Shown: positions 1-8,150 of the stretch, in pieces
Layout: each line of letters opens with the position of its first letter
Position numbering within the stretch: position 1 is the first letter of the stretch
Assembly: GCF_002899455.1 (NCBI RefSeq)
Contig: NZ_PPFB01000001.1
Span: forward strand, 7,138,501 to 7,202,500
From: Streptomyces sp. DH-12
GTDB lineage: Bacteria > Actinomycetota > Actinomycetes > Streptomycetales > Streptomycetaceae
Reading direction: 5' to 3'
DNA: 64,000 nucleotides
Translations under genes and position numbers: made by a program
Notes under the pieces: generated by a model
Seen by the model: the letters and a program-made list of their open reading frames with translations, nothing else
Told to the model about the DNA's origin: nothing
Databases searched by the model: none

Positions 1-396
1 ACCGCCGACCACCGGGACATCGGCTGGGGCTGGTCACCCGACGGCCGCACCTGGGAGTTCTCCGACCGGCCCCTGATCGACCACGCCGACGTCGGCGCGG
101 TCAACGTCGGCGGGCCGCACCTGCTCACCCGCGGCGGCAGCGCGTACGTCGTGTACAACACCGACAAGGGCAGCGGCGGCGACATCCTGATCACCGAGGT
201 GGGCAGCGACTTCTCCCGCCGCGACCACCTCGGCGTCTTCTACGCCTCGGGCAGCGCGGCGCCGGAGAACGGGCGCGCGGCGTCACCGTCGTTCGGCACC
301 GACGGCGGCGTGCCGTACATGGTGTACGAGGCGGGGGAGCGGCTGTCGGGCGCCATCGCGCTGGCCCGCGGCACGGTGTCCGCGCGTCCCCGGTAG
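1..396 (+). CDS. C-terminal end of a beta-propeller (glycosidase/sialidase-like) protein, partial
   Basis: The reading frame is open from the first base and ends with TAG, so only the last 131 residues are present. They contain repeated short units of the type seen in five- and six-bladed propellers, such as WSPDGRTW, then YVVYNTDKG and later PYMVYEAGE, each an aromatic-rich strand followed by a turn. This fits glycoside hydrolase propellers (GH32/43/130-like) or BNR sialidases, but the catalytic residues lie upstream of the window and the family cannot be fixed. It converges on the next gene with a 46-bp gap. Confidence 0.55.
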   Translation, partial: TADHRDIGWGWSPDGRTWEFSDRPLIDHADVGAVNVGGPHLLTRGGSAYVVYNTDKGSGGDILITEVGSDFSRRDHLGVFYASGSAAPENGRAASPSFGTDGGVPYMVYEAGERLSGAIALARGTVSARPR

Positions 397-442
397 AGCC
401 GGTCCCCCGCCCCGGCCGGCCCGTCCCCGGCAGGGCTCGGTG

Positions 443-1972
443 TCAGCGCTCGCGGAGGCGCGCCGCCAGGCCGGACAAGGCGTGCGCCGTCTCGGTGAGG
501 CTCGCCACGGCGGTCTCCAGCTCCGAGGCGACGCGGGAAGCGGCGGCGGGGGGACGGGTGGGGGACGCGACGGCGACGGGGGTGCCGCGATAGCCGACGG
601 GACCTTCGTCGTGGCGCTGGTAGTAGCCGGTGAAGCCCTGTCCGGCGGGGCCCTCGAGGAAGCGGACCTGGGCGAGCTGGATCTCGCGCGCGCCGGCGTT
701 GCGGGTGATCTCCAGACGGTGGTGACGGTGGGCCTTGGGCGTGCCGCGCAGGGAGAACTCCCGTGTCAGGTGACGCCGGTCGAACACCTCACCCGTGCGT
801 GAGTCCAGCGGTGTCCAGGTGCGGCCGTCATGGGATCCGTGGAGGGTCCAGTCCTGGGGATCGCGGTCGGGGTGGTCGTTCGCCGACACGAGGACGTACG
901 AGGTGACGGCGGCGGGGCGGGCCAGTGTGAAGTCGAGCAGCGCGGTGTCGTCGCCCACCAGCCACTTGCTGCGGGAGCCGTCGAGGAGGTTGCGGGCGAC
1001 CTCGCCCGCCGCGTAGTGCTCGCCGCTCGCCCCGACCTCGGTCACCTCGGCCTCGGTCTCGAGCGTGTGCAGGACGGCCACACCGGAGTTGCCCCGTTGG
1101 TCCCGCCAGGTCACCCGCTCCAGCGCGGACCCGCCGTCGTCCACCAGCAGCCGCAACTCGTGGGCGCGGTGCCAGCCGCCGCCCCACCCCTCCTCGGTGT
1201 GGAAGCGGTACAGGGATTCCGCCGGTACCTGCCCGACGCCCTCCGGGTATGCCCAGCGGCCGGTGACGCGGCCCCGGTACTCGTGGACCGTACCGTTCGC
1301 GTCACGGCGGCAGCCGTGGAAGTCGGACATGTTCGACTGGAAGCTGATGGCGGTCTCGGCGCCGTCGGCGCCGCGCCATCCGAGCTGTGCGGGCAGCGAG
1401 TGCTCGCCCCGGTCGATGTGGAACAGCAGCCGCGGAGCCGGCTGCCAGTGGGCGGAGGAGGAGTGGGCGGGCCGGAGTTCCGTACGGTAGGCGAACACCG
1501 AGTCACGGGCGGCCGCCGCGGTCCGGGCACGCTCCGAACGGCCGCGCTCCCAGACGGGGTCCAGGGTGACCCGGTAGAGCCAGAGCATGGTGCTCGCCTC
1601 GGCCGAGGAGCGTATCTCCAGGGTGTTGACGCCCGGCTTCAGCAGATGCCCGGGAACGGCGAGCACGTTGTCCTGCGGAAGGTCCCCGCCCCCGGGCACG
1701 GTCAGATCCTCGACCACCGGCTCACCCTGCAGGAGCACGTCCATCGGGGCGTACCCCAGCGATCTCCCGGCCTTGGAGACGAGCGCGGTGACGGTGAGGG
1801 TCACCTGCGGAACGTCCTCCGGGTCGGCCACCTCGAACTCCAGCGTCACGCTCCCGCCCGCACTCAGCGCCAGGTGCGACCCGGCGAATCGGGCCCTGTG
1901 CAGCCTGACGTCGGCATTGCCCACTCGGGCTGGTTCGACGGAGAAGTCCGCGTACGTTGCCTCAAACCCCAT
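443..1972 (-). CDS. F5/8 type C (discoidin) domain protein
   Basis: A 509-residue protein. The ATG at 1972 was chosen over an in-frame upstream start because GAGGG lies just ahead of it. Residues 1-140 look like a galactose-binding beta sandwich (alternating hydrophobic strands, NTLEIRSSAE). Residues about 322-440 match an F5/8 type C domain: LLDGSRSKW, then WTLHGSHDGRTWTPLDSR and YHRLEI-type terminal strands. The C-terminus is Ala/Arg-rich and probably helical. No signal peptide or membrane segment is seen, so it may be cytoplasmic. Such domains bind carbohydrate or lipid ligands; no catalytic domain is recognised. The real function is unknown. Confidence 0.7.
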   Translation of the reverse strand: MGFEATYADFSVEPARVGNADVRLHRARFAGSHLALSAGGSVTLEFEVADPEDVPQVTLTVTALVSKAGRSLGYAPMDVLLQGEPVVEDLTVPGGGDLPQDNVLAVPGHLLKPGVNTLEIRSSAEASTMLWLYRVTLDPVWERGRSERARTAAAARDSVFAYRTELRPAHSSSAHWQPAPRLLFHIDRGEHSLPAQLGWRGADGAETAISFQSNMSDFHGCRRDANGTVHEYRGRVTGRWAYPEGVGQVPAESLYRFHTEEGWGGGWHRAHELRLLVDDGGSALERVTWRDQRGNSGVAVLHTLETEAEVTEVGASGEHYAAGEVARNLLDGSRSKWLVGDDTALLDFTLARPAAVTSYVLVSANDHPDRDPQDWTLHGSHDGRTWTPLDSRTGEVFDRRHLTREFSLRGTPKAHRHHRLEITRNAGAREIQLAQVRFLEGPAGQGFTGYYQRHDEGPVGYRGTPVAVASPTRPPAAASRVASELETAVASLTETAHALSGLAARLRER

Positions 1973-2163
1973 GGTGCCCTCAGCTCCTGATGCCCGGTCG
2001 ACGGAGCAGCCGTCCACGCGACGACTGTGATCGGAAACCCTAGTGCGCCGGACTGACGACGCGTCGGGAGTGCCGGGGCGGCCGGGCGCACCGGGCCGCG
2101 TCCACAGCCGTGCGGTCCGGGGCCGGCGCCTCGGTCCGGCCGCAGGCGCTCTGCTGCGGCCGG

Positions 2164-2583
2164 TCAGTCGCCGAGCGCCTCGGCCATCACGTCGAGGTCG
2201 GCGAGCAGGGCCGCCAGGCGGTCCGGGGCCACGTTGCTGATCATGCGCTGCTCAATGGCGTAGACGGCGCCACGGGCGGCGCGCAGGCGTTCCTGGCCGG
2301 CCGGGGTGAGGTGCACGGGCAGGGCGCGGCCGTGCTGCGCGGAAGCCGGGCGGGTGATCAGACCGCCGTCCCTCAGACCGCGCAGGACGACGTTGGCGGA
2401 CTGCCGGGTGACGAACGTGCCACGGGCCAGGTCGGCGTTGGACAGACCGGGCTGTTCGTCGAGGAGTTCCAGGCAGGAGTACTGCGGGACGGTCAGGCCG
2501 TGTTCGCGCAGTGCCTTGTCCATGGCGGAGCGCAGCGCGGCCGAGGTGCGCTTGAGGCGGTATCCGACGTGCTCGGTGACGTC
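2164..2583 (-). pseudogene. MarR-family regulator with missing start
   Basis: The frame encodes a winged-helix MarR protein: helix 1 (YRLKRTSAALRSAMDKAL), SNADLARGTFVTRQSANVVLRGL as recognition region, and a wing LITRPASAQHGRALPVHLT. MarR proteins normally have about 10 more N-terminal residues and a start codon before the HVGYRLKRT segment. Here an in-frame TAG (2584-2586) sits right where the N-terminus should begin, so the first usable ATG (2523) would remove dimerisation helix 1. The sequence just upstream is the truncated end of a zwf-like gene on the same strand. A deletion joining the two best explains this. A shortened protein from 2523 could still be made. Confidence 0.7.
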
Positions 2584-2624
2584 CTATGCGCGCGCCCGGC
2601 ATCTCGTCCCACACCTCGACCAGT

Positions 2625-3134
2625 TACATGGTCCTCGGGCACGAAGCTGTGCAGCAGTTCGTTCAGCGCCGTGGCACTGGCCGCGTCGGTGCCGAAGGGC
2701 TTCTCGAGCACCAGGCGCGTCCCTTCGGGCACTCCGATCCGGGCCAGCGTCCGGCATGCTTCGACGGTGACCGCCGGTGGCAGCGCGAAGTACAGCGTGA
2801 GACGGCCGCCGCAGGAGGCCAGCAGACCGCGCAGGTCGTCCGCGCCGGCGGCGTCCGCGGCCACGTAGCGCGTGTCGCGGACGACGGCGTCGACGGCCGC
2901 ACCGCTCGCGTCGCCCTCGGAGAACGCCCGCGCGACGAGCGCCCGCCATTCCTCGTCGCTGCCCTCGCCCCGGTCGCTGCCGACCAGATGGGGACCGGTC
3001 AGCCCGGATGCCGCGACGAGGCTGCCCAGGCCGGGCAGGAGCAGCCTCTTCGTGAGGTCGCCGCGGGCGCCGAGAACGAGCAGCGTCTGGGGCCGCTCGC
3101 CGTGCGGGCCCGCCGGGGCGTCGGCGGCGCTCAT
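2625..3134 (-). pseudogene. zwf: glucose-6-phosphate dehydrogenase, N-terminal fragment
   Basis: From the ATG at 3134 the protein begins with a nucleotide-binding fold, LLVLGARGDLTKRLLLPGL, a version of the G6PDH motif GASGDLAxRKLxPAL. It goes on with YFALPPAVTVEAC and LVLEKPFGTDAASA, whose EKPFG contains the conserved catalytic lysine region. Homology stops at FVPEDHV, just before the RIDHYLG active-site segment, after about 170 of some 490 residues. The frame then runs on as unrelated residues into the MarR relic. The ATG overlaps the stop of the SMP-30-like relic by 4 bp, so these were once one operon for glucose oxidation. Confidence 0.75.
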
Positions 3135-3700
3135 CCGGCGAACTCCCTCACCGGCATCCCCAGCGACCCGGGCGTGCAGGCGGACAGCGCGCCCGCCGCC
3201 GGCTCGGCGCTGGGATCGAGGTGCTCGCGCGAGGTGGTGACGGACAGCCGGTCGAGCCGGGGCCCGCCGAAGGCGCACGCGGTGACCTCGGTGACCGGGA
3301 GCTCCGCGACTCCGTCGAGGGCGCCGTCCGGCGCGTACCGGTGCACGGCGCCGCCGCCGTACAGGACGCCCCGGGCGCCGCCCTCCGCGTCGACCGTCGG
3401 CCCGTCGTCCGGGCTGCCGCCGCCCTCCGGCACGGTGGTGACCGGGCGCCGTCCGCCCAGCCCGTGCTCGCGGTCGTAGTCGAAGACGCCGACGCGGCCC
3501 GTCGCTGTGCCGGCGTAGTGCGCGCGGTCCCCGTCAGGGCTCCGTTCGGGACCGCTGGAGACCGTCACGGCGTCGAGGGCGGTCGTCGTCGCGCCGCCCG
3601 GGTCCCGGTCGGCGGCCGCCGGGCCGCCCTGGACCCCCGCGTGCCCCCTGCCGAGAGGCCACCCGGCAGGCTCCGCCGCTCGGCCGGACGACTCGTCGAC
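3131..3700 (-). pseudogene. SMP-30/gluconolactonase family, C-terminal relic
   Basis: The last about 185 residues match an SMP-30/gluconolactonase propeller: TTTALDAVTVSSG, SPDGDRAHYAGTATGRVGVF, then VDAEGGARGVLYGGGAVHRY, and AFGGPRLDRLSVTTSRE near the end. Several normally fixed positions are changed: the family's SNG(L) reads SSG, PDG before LTVD reads PDDGP, and VWVALW reads RGVLY. The N-terminal half and a start codon are missing. Together with the truncated zwf downstream this was probably a gluconolactonase-G6PDH pair. It is judged non-functional because of the missing half and the eroded metal-binding positions. Confidence 0.65.
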
Positions 3701-4114
3701 CGGGCGGGGCGATTCCGGGGCGGGAAACGCCGGTCGCCCTCCCGCCGCGTGACTTCGCGAGAGCGATCGTGAGGGAGGCCTGCAGCTCGCGCGGGCAGGC
3801 CGTGCCCCGCCGTTCCTGGGCATGGAGACTCCGTCCCGGATCGCGGTCAGAGAGGCGCACGAAGGCGGCACGGGCGGCGGTCGGCGGACGACTCGAAACC
3901 GCCTCTCTCAGATGATTGTCCGTGTCCCGGCGCCCCGCATCTTCGTCGCGCAGCGCCGGAAAGCGGTCCGGCTCGAACGCGAATTCAGTTCCTGCCCTCC
4001 GGCACGGCCGGGCCGACGCCGTCGAGGACGGCCCTTCTCCCCGTACGCCGTGCGCAGCCCGTTCGCCGCGACGGACGAGCCGGTCAAGGGGGTGCTGCGT
4101 GGCCCGGGTGCGGG
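3701..4114. other. gap without a recognisable gene
   Basis: About 410 bp between the SMP-30 relic and the DUF4097 gene. Open frames exist on both strands but none shows a recognisable domain, convincing ribosome-binding site or alternating hydrophobic pattern. Possibly eroded coding DNA. Confidence 0.4.
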
Positions 4115-4789
4115 TCACAGGCTGTGGGCGGTGATGTCGCCGTGGGCGGTGGTGGCGTGGATGGTCAGGCCGGCCGTGGCGCCCTCGGTGTTCTGGAGGG
4201 TGTTGCGGATGCGGCCGTAGGAGGTGCCGGCGTCGAGGGTGGCGGAGGTGCCACGGGCGGCTCCCACCGAGATCCGGCCCTGCTGGGTGCGCAGCGTGAC
4301 CGTGCCGCGGACGGCCTCGTCGATGCGGATGTCGCCCTGGTGGGTGCTGATCTGCGCGGGGCCGGTGAGCCGGCCGACGGTGACGTTCCCGGCCAGGACG
4401 GTCAGGCGGGCGCCGGCGGTCTCGTCGAGCTTGACCCGGCCGCGGGAGCCGTCGACGGCGACCTCGCCGAGCCGTCCGACACCCCGGAAATCGGCGCCGG
4501 CCGCCCTGACCTCGATGCGGGAGCCGGCGGGCAGGCGCACGGTCACCTCGACGGAGCCGGACGGGCCCAGGATCCGGCTCTTCGTCGCCGCCGTGGCCGT
4601 GATCCGCAGGATGCCGTCGGCGTATTCGACCGTGGCCTGCTCGGCGAGCTTCACGTCCCGGCTCCTGGAGGGGTCGGCGGGCCGGATCTCGACCAGGGTG
4701 TCGGCCCGGTCGGCGGCGATGACCTGAACCCGCCCGTCCTGGACGTCCAGGACGGCGGAGATAGGGGCGGGGGTGTCGAACTTCTGCAT
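4115..4789 (-). CDS. DUF4097 family beta-strand repeat protein
   Basis: A 224-residue protein whose whole length is a right-handed beta-helix type repeat: VEVTVRLPAGSRIEVRAAGADF, VAVDGSRGRVKLDETAG, LTVLAGNVTVGRLTG, ISTHQGDIRIDEAV and ISVGAARGTSATLDAGTSYG all carry the G-x-hydrophobic strand pattern of DUF4097 (putative adhesin) proteins. It lacks a signal peptide and membrane segments, so it is predicted cytoplasmic. AGGAGA lies 5 bases before the ATG. It is transcribed away from an HTH regulator across a 232-bp AT-rich region with inverted repeats, and the two are probably a regulator-target pair. The molecular role of this family is not known. Confidence 0.85.
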   Translation of the reverse strand: MQKFDTPAPISAVLDVQDGRVQVIAADRADTLVEIRPADPSRSRDVKLAEQATVEYADGILRITATAATKSRILGPSGSVEVTVRLPAGSRIEVRAAGADFRGVGRLGEVAVDGSRGRVKLDETAGARLTVLAGNVTVGRLTGPAQISTHQGDIRIDEAVRGTVTLRTQQGRISVGAARGTSATLDAGTSYGRIRNTLQNTEGATAGLTIHATTAHGDITAHSL

Positions 4790-5021
4790 CGTGCTCTCCT
4801 GTGACTCGTTTTTTCTGACATTGGAAAAGCTACGTTGCGTTCATGGATTGAGCAACATTCTTGTTGCTCTAAAATTAAATATCTGCAGGTGAAGTGGGTG
4901 AAATCATTGCAATGATATGGAGGGTAAAGCAATGCCAGGTGTCGTAATCGTTGCAATGGCATGAGGTCGGACGCTACGCTCGAGGCACCGGGGGCCGTCA
5001 CAGAGCACGAAGGAGACCGTG
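4790..5021. promoter_or_regulatory. divergent promoter region with inverted repeats
   Basis: This stretch is much richer in A and T than its surroundings. It contains a perfect 14-bp palindrome at 4903-4916 (ATCATTGCAATGAT). A second copy of its core, TTGCAATG, lies at 4951-4958, with the two TTGCAA centres 44 bp apart, close to four helical turns. A separate 8-bp inverted repeat, GAGCAACA/TGTTGCTC, sits at 4850-4857 and 4862-4869. Two similar sites on one helix face between divergent genes fit operators for the adjacent HTH regulator. Binding is inferred, not shown. Confidence 0.6.
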
Positions 5022-5771
5022 ATGCCGGGAGGCAGGCTCACACAGCAGGAACGTCAGCAGATCGCGTTGGGACTGGCCGAAGGCCTCGCCTACGCGGAGA
5101 TCGCCAGGCGCCTGGGGCGTCCGACCTCGACGATCACGCGTGAGGTGATGCGCAACGGCGGTCCCACCGCCTATCGCGCCGACCTGGCCCAGCGCGCCAC
5201 CGAACGTCGCGCCCACCGCCGCCGACAGGCCGCGTCCCGGGGGAGCGGAGCGCCCGAGCAGGCCTACGGGCGCGACGCCGAGGCGGTGCGCGAGTACGAG
5301 GAGACGTTCACCACCGTCATGATGGCTTCGGGCATGTCCACGATGACGGCTCGGGTGATGGCCTGCCTCACCCTCTCCGACGCGGGCAGCCTCACCGCTG
5401 CCGAACTCGTCCAGCGCCTCCAGGTCAGCCCGGCGTCCGTCTCCAAGGCGATCGCCTTCCTCGAGAGCCAGGATCTTGTCCGCCGGGAGCAGGGTGACGG
5501 CCGCCGCGAGCGCTATGTCGTGGACGACGACGTCTGGTACCAGTCGATGATGGCCAGCGCCCGCTCCATCGCCCAGATCGTCGAGACCGCACGGCAGGGC
5601 GTCCACGTCCTCGTCCCGGGCACCCCGGCCGCCACCCGCCTGGAGAACATCGCCCGCTTCCTCGACTTCGTCTCCGAGAGCACCGCGCGCGCCGCGGAAC
5701 AGGCCCGCGAGATCCTTCGCGCGAAACCCGAGACGCCCCCGGGCGGCACCACGGAGGCGGAGCACGAGTAG
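5022..5771 (+). CDS. two-part HTH regulator (IS30-type HTH plus MarR/GbsR-like winged helix)
   Basis: A 249-residue protein with AGGAGA 5 bases before the ATG. Residues 5-45 form an HTH_38 (IS30/transposase-type) helix-turn-helix: LTQQERQQIALGLAEGLAYAEIARRLGRPTSTITREV. A basic linker (ERRAHRRRQAASR) follows. Residues about 85-180 form a second, MarR/GbsR-type winged helix, LTAAELVQRLQVSPASVSKAIAFLESQDLVRREQG, with a C-terminal helix bundle for dimerisation. It faces the DUF4097 gene across a region with palindromes and probably controls both. The ligand or signal is unknown. The N-terminal HTH may aid DNA binding. Both domains appear intact. Confidence 0.85.
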   Translation: MPGGRLTQQERQQIALGLAEGLAYAEIARRLGRPTSTITREVMRNGGPTAYRADLAQRATERRAHRRRQAASRGSGAPEQAYGRDAEAVREYEETFTTVMMASGMSTMTARVMACLTLSDAGSLTAAELVQRLQVSPASVSKAIAFLESQDLVRREQGDGRRERYVVDDDVWYQSMMASARSIAQIVETARQGVHVLVPGTPAATRLENIARFLDFVSESTARAAEQAREILRAKPETPPGGTTEAEHE

Positions 5772-5857
5772 ACCGGCAGTGGGCCGAGCGTGCGCGGGCG
5801 ACCGGATCCGCGGCGGCCGCGTACGCGGTGACCTGCGGGGCGATACTGGCCCCCGGC

Positions 5858-6165
5858 CGACGTCCGGGCGGGCGTGCGCGGTGCACGGGTCGAGCCGGCC
5901 GAGGTGGAGGGGGCGCTGTCCGAGCACACCGGTCTCGCGCAGGCCGTCGTGGTCGCCGGGGAGGGCAGTTCCGGGCAGCAGCGCCCGGTGGCCCAATGCC
6001 GTCCCGGCGGACGGCCGGACGGTCCCGCCCGACGAGCTGCGCCGGTCCGCCGCGGGACGCCCGCCGGAGGCCGTGGTGCCGTCGGTGTTCCGTACCAGGG
6101 CGTCAACCTGACGGAACGGCCCCCGACCGGGCCGCGGCACCCCCGGCTCCGGGGCAAGGCCGCCT
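5858..6165 (+). pseudogene. NRPS adenylation domain, C-terminal fragment
   Basis: The frame beginning near 5858 reads RGARVEPAEVEGALSEHTGLAQAVVVA, which is core motif A8 and the following helix of an NRPS adenylation domain. After about 45 codons a frameshift near 5990 moves the homology to another frame: VPADGRTVPPDELRRSAAGRPPEAVVPSVF, corresponding to the segment leading to motif A10. The A10 lysine motif (NGKxDR) is degraded. There is no start and no peptidyl-carrier domain. This is the remnant of a much larger synthetase gene. Confidence 0.65.
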
Positions 6166-6170
6166 CGCGA

Positions 6171-6488
6171 TCACGGCGACGGCGGGACAGGCGTCTGCCT
6201 GCGGTGCCGTGCGCGTCGCATGTCCACTCGTGCGCCGCGCATCGGTGTCCCTTCTTCGGCCAGCAGCCGAGGGGCCTGACCCTGGTGGCACGTCGCGGGC
6301 GTGCCGTCTGCGTGGACTACGCGCCACCAGGGCACGCCCTCGTCGAGGAGGCCCATCGCGCGCCCCACCTGCCGGGGACCCGTTCCGATCCATTCCGCGA
6401 CGTCTCCGTAGGAAGCGACGCTGCCCGCCGGGATGGCCGCGACTGCCTCGCGGACCTCTGCGACGATGTCCATGCTCATCTCACTCAC
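6171..6488 (-). CDS. alkyltransferase-like protein (MGMT DNA-binding domain)
   Basis: A 105-residue protein with only the DNA-binding domain of O6-alkylguanine-DNA alkyltransferases: IPAGSVASYGDVAEWIG, then GPRQVGRAMG and VPWWRVVHADGT. At the position of the catalytic PCHR motif there is PWWR, so it cannot transfer alkyl groups and belongs to the alkyltransferase-like (ATL) group. By family knowledge ATL proteins bind bulky O6-alkylguanine and hand the lesion to nucleotide excision repair. It overlaps the upstream DUF488 gene by 8 bp and is translationally coupled. The C-terminus is basic. Confidence 0.85.
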   Translation of the reverse strand: MSEMSMDIVAEVREAVAAIPAGSVASYGDVAEWIGTGPRQVGRAMGLLDEGVPWWRVVHADGTPATCHQGQAPRLLAEEGTPMRGARVDMRRARHRRQTPVPPSP

Positions 6489-7014
6489 CGCAGGGCGCAG
6501 GGTAGGTGATGCGCCCGTTGTGGACGCACGCGCACTCGTTCAAGGACGCCGGTTTCGTCACGGTGGCGGACATGATGTGCGTGACCTCCACACCTGCGAC
6601 GAGCAGCGCGTCAGTGATGAGTCTGCGGTGGCAGCGCCACGGCACGGCCTCACTGCACATGATCACCGGCCGGCCGTGCGCGGCGAGGTCGAGCAGTTCA
6701 TCCAGCCCTCTCATGAACTCGCTGCTCATCATGTGATCGGCGTAGTCCCGGAATGCCTTCACCCGCCACGCAGTGTTGACGCTCTCGACGCCCTTGGGGG
6801 TGTGCCGCCTGCCGCCCAGCTCCCGGATCCACCGGTATCGGACAGCTGGGGGGAGACCGTCGATGATCGCGTCCTGATTCCACTGCGGAAACTTGCGCGA
6901 TGCCGGGTAGGAACGGACATCCACCAGGTGGGTGATCTCATTTTTCCGCAGCATTGACAGCACGTCATCGAAGGTGCGGGTCGAATGCCCGATGGTGTAT
7001 ACGCGGTTCGCCAT
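6481..7014 (-). CDS. DUF488 domain protein
   Basis: A 177-residue protein with the DUF488 signatures: N-terminal YTIGHSTRTFDDVLSML, ITHLVDVRSYPASRKFPQWN, then LGGRR and the C-terminal catalytic-like VIMCSEAVPWRCHRRLI, with conserved cysteines and a CHR motif. The ATG at 7014 follows GGAG; a GTG one codon earlier is possible. It runs into the ATL gene, with their ends overlapping by 8 bp. DUF488 proteins have no settled function, though they are often found with DNA-damage or methylation genes. The overlap with an ATL gene supports a nucleic-acid repair role here. Confidence 0.85.
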   Translation of the reverse strand: MANRVYTIGHSTRTFDDVLSMLRKNEITHLVDVRSYPASRKFPQWNQDAIIDGLPPAVRYRWIRELGGRRHTPKGVESVNTAWRVKAFRDYADHMMSSEFMRGLDELLDLAAHGRPVIMCSEAVPWRCHRRLITDALLVAGVEVTHIMSATVTKPASLNECACVHNGRITYPAPCGE

Positions 7015-7259
7015 CACATCTCCGTGTCACGCTGTCAGGGCTCGCATCGCTCTCCGGCCTGCGAGGAGCTGCCCAGGCGGGCAGGCGCGAAGGCCGGCGG
7101 CATCAGCTCTCCTCCAGTGTGCTTCCCTCGTGCGGGGCAAGGTGATCGGTCCCTCCGCTCCCGATCTCGTACGGCGGGGTCGCTTTCCGTGACGCGACGG
7201 CGGGGAGTCCCCGCCCGTAAGGCCGGGGTACCGGTCATGCGGCGTGGCGGCGGTGAGGG

Positions 7260-8150
7260 GCGTCGCGGACGTCGGCGGCCGTGAGCGCCCGCAGTGCCTC
7301 GTCGCGACCGACCCGGCCAGGGATGACGGCCCACGACTTCGGCGAGCACCTGCGTGACCGGGATCGAGTTGCCGGAACCGGAGACCCCGGTCACCGCGGT
7401 CAGCACCCGGAGCGGCACGTCGACGGACACCTCGCGCAGGTTGTGGCGGGAGACGCCGGTCAGGCGCAGCCGGCCCTGCGGGAACCGGGGCCGATGTCGA
7501 CCGCCCCGTCGGCCCGGCGCACGCCGTCGAGAGCGTGCTCGACGGCGAAGAGCGAGTTGTCCGACGCCCTGAGCTGGTCGAGCACGTCCGGCAGTGGCCC
7601 CGTGTCCGCCGGGTGCGGGCCGGCGGAGGGCTCGTCGAGTGCATGGACCATGCCGAACAGCCCTGCGCGCGCAGCTGGTGGCGATCCGCAGGCGCTGGGC
7701 CTCACCCGGCGACAAGGCCGTCGAGCGTCGTCCGAGCCGAGGTGGTCCGGGCCGAGGTCGAGCAGCACGTCGACCCGTGCGACCAGGTCGGCGCAGATGC
7801 GCACCGCGGCCCTGGTCGGCTCCCCGGACCGGGCGGTGGGCGTGGTGGCAGCCGCCTCGGGCAGGTCCGCCACGGGCCGCAGCAGCTTCACGACCTCGGC
7901 GAGCGGCATGGCGTCGGCCCTCGGCGATCGAGCGACCTGCGAAGGTGCCGTGAGCGCCTCCGGCCGGATGCGGCCGCCGTGGCACTCGGGGCAGGGGACG
8001 CCCCGGACGAAGCGCATCGCCCGATCACGCGTCCGCCGACTCCTCGAGCCGGCGAGCACGGACATGCTGTGCAGGCCGGCGCCCTGCCGGGTTCCCGGCC
8101 ACGCCGCGACCGCGCCGTCGCGGACGCTCAGCGCGCCGGGCCCGGCAACC
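7260..8150 (-). pseudogene. UvrA-like ABC protein, multiply frameshifted relic
   Basis: Pieces of a UvrA-like protein appear in order in different frames of the minus strand. They are RDGAVAAWPGTRQG, the zinc-finger half FVRGVPCPECHGGRIRPEAL, PLAEVVKLLRPVADLPEAAA, then a signature loop TALSPGEAQRLRIAT in another frame, and FGMVHALDEPSAGPHPADT as degraded Walker B. LRLTGVSRHNLREVSVDVPLRVLTAVTGVSGSGNSIP is the degraded second P-loop, with GSGKST changed to GSGNSI. At least three frame changes are needed. The size and order fit the shortened UvrA-like proteins of streptomycetes. Its 5' end is cut by an IS701 relic at about 8150. Confidence 0.75.

Noticed and set aside
830..1990. A 386-residue plus-strand frame opposite the F5/8-domain gene
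   Set aside because: It has no domain or start signal and mirrors the GC pattern of the minus-strand gene; a shadow frame.
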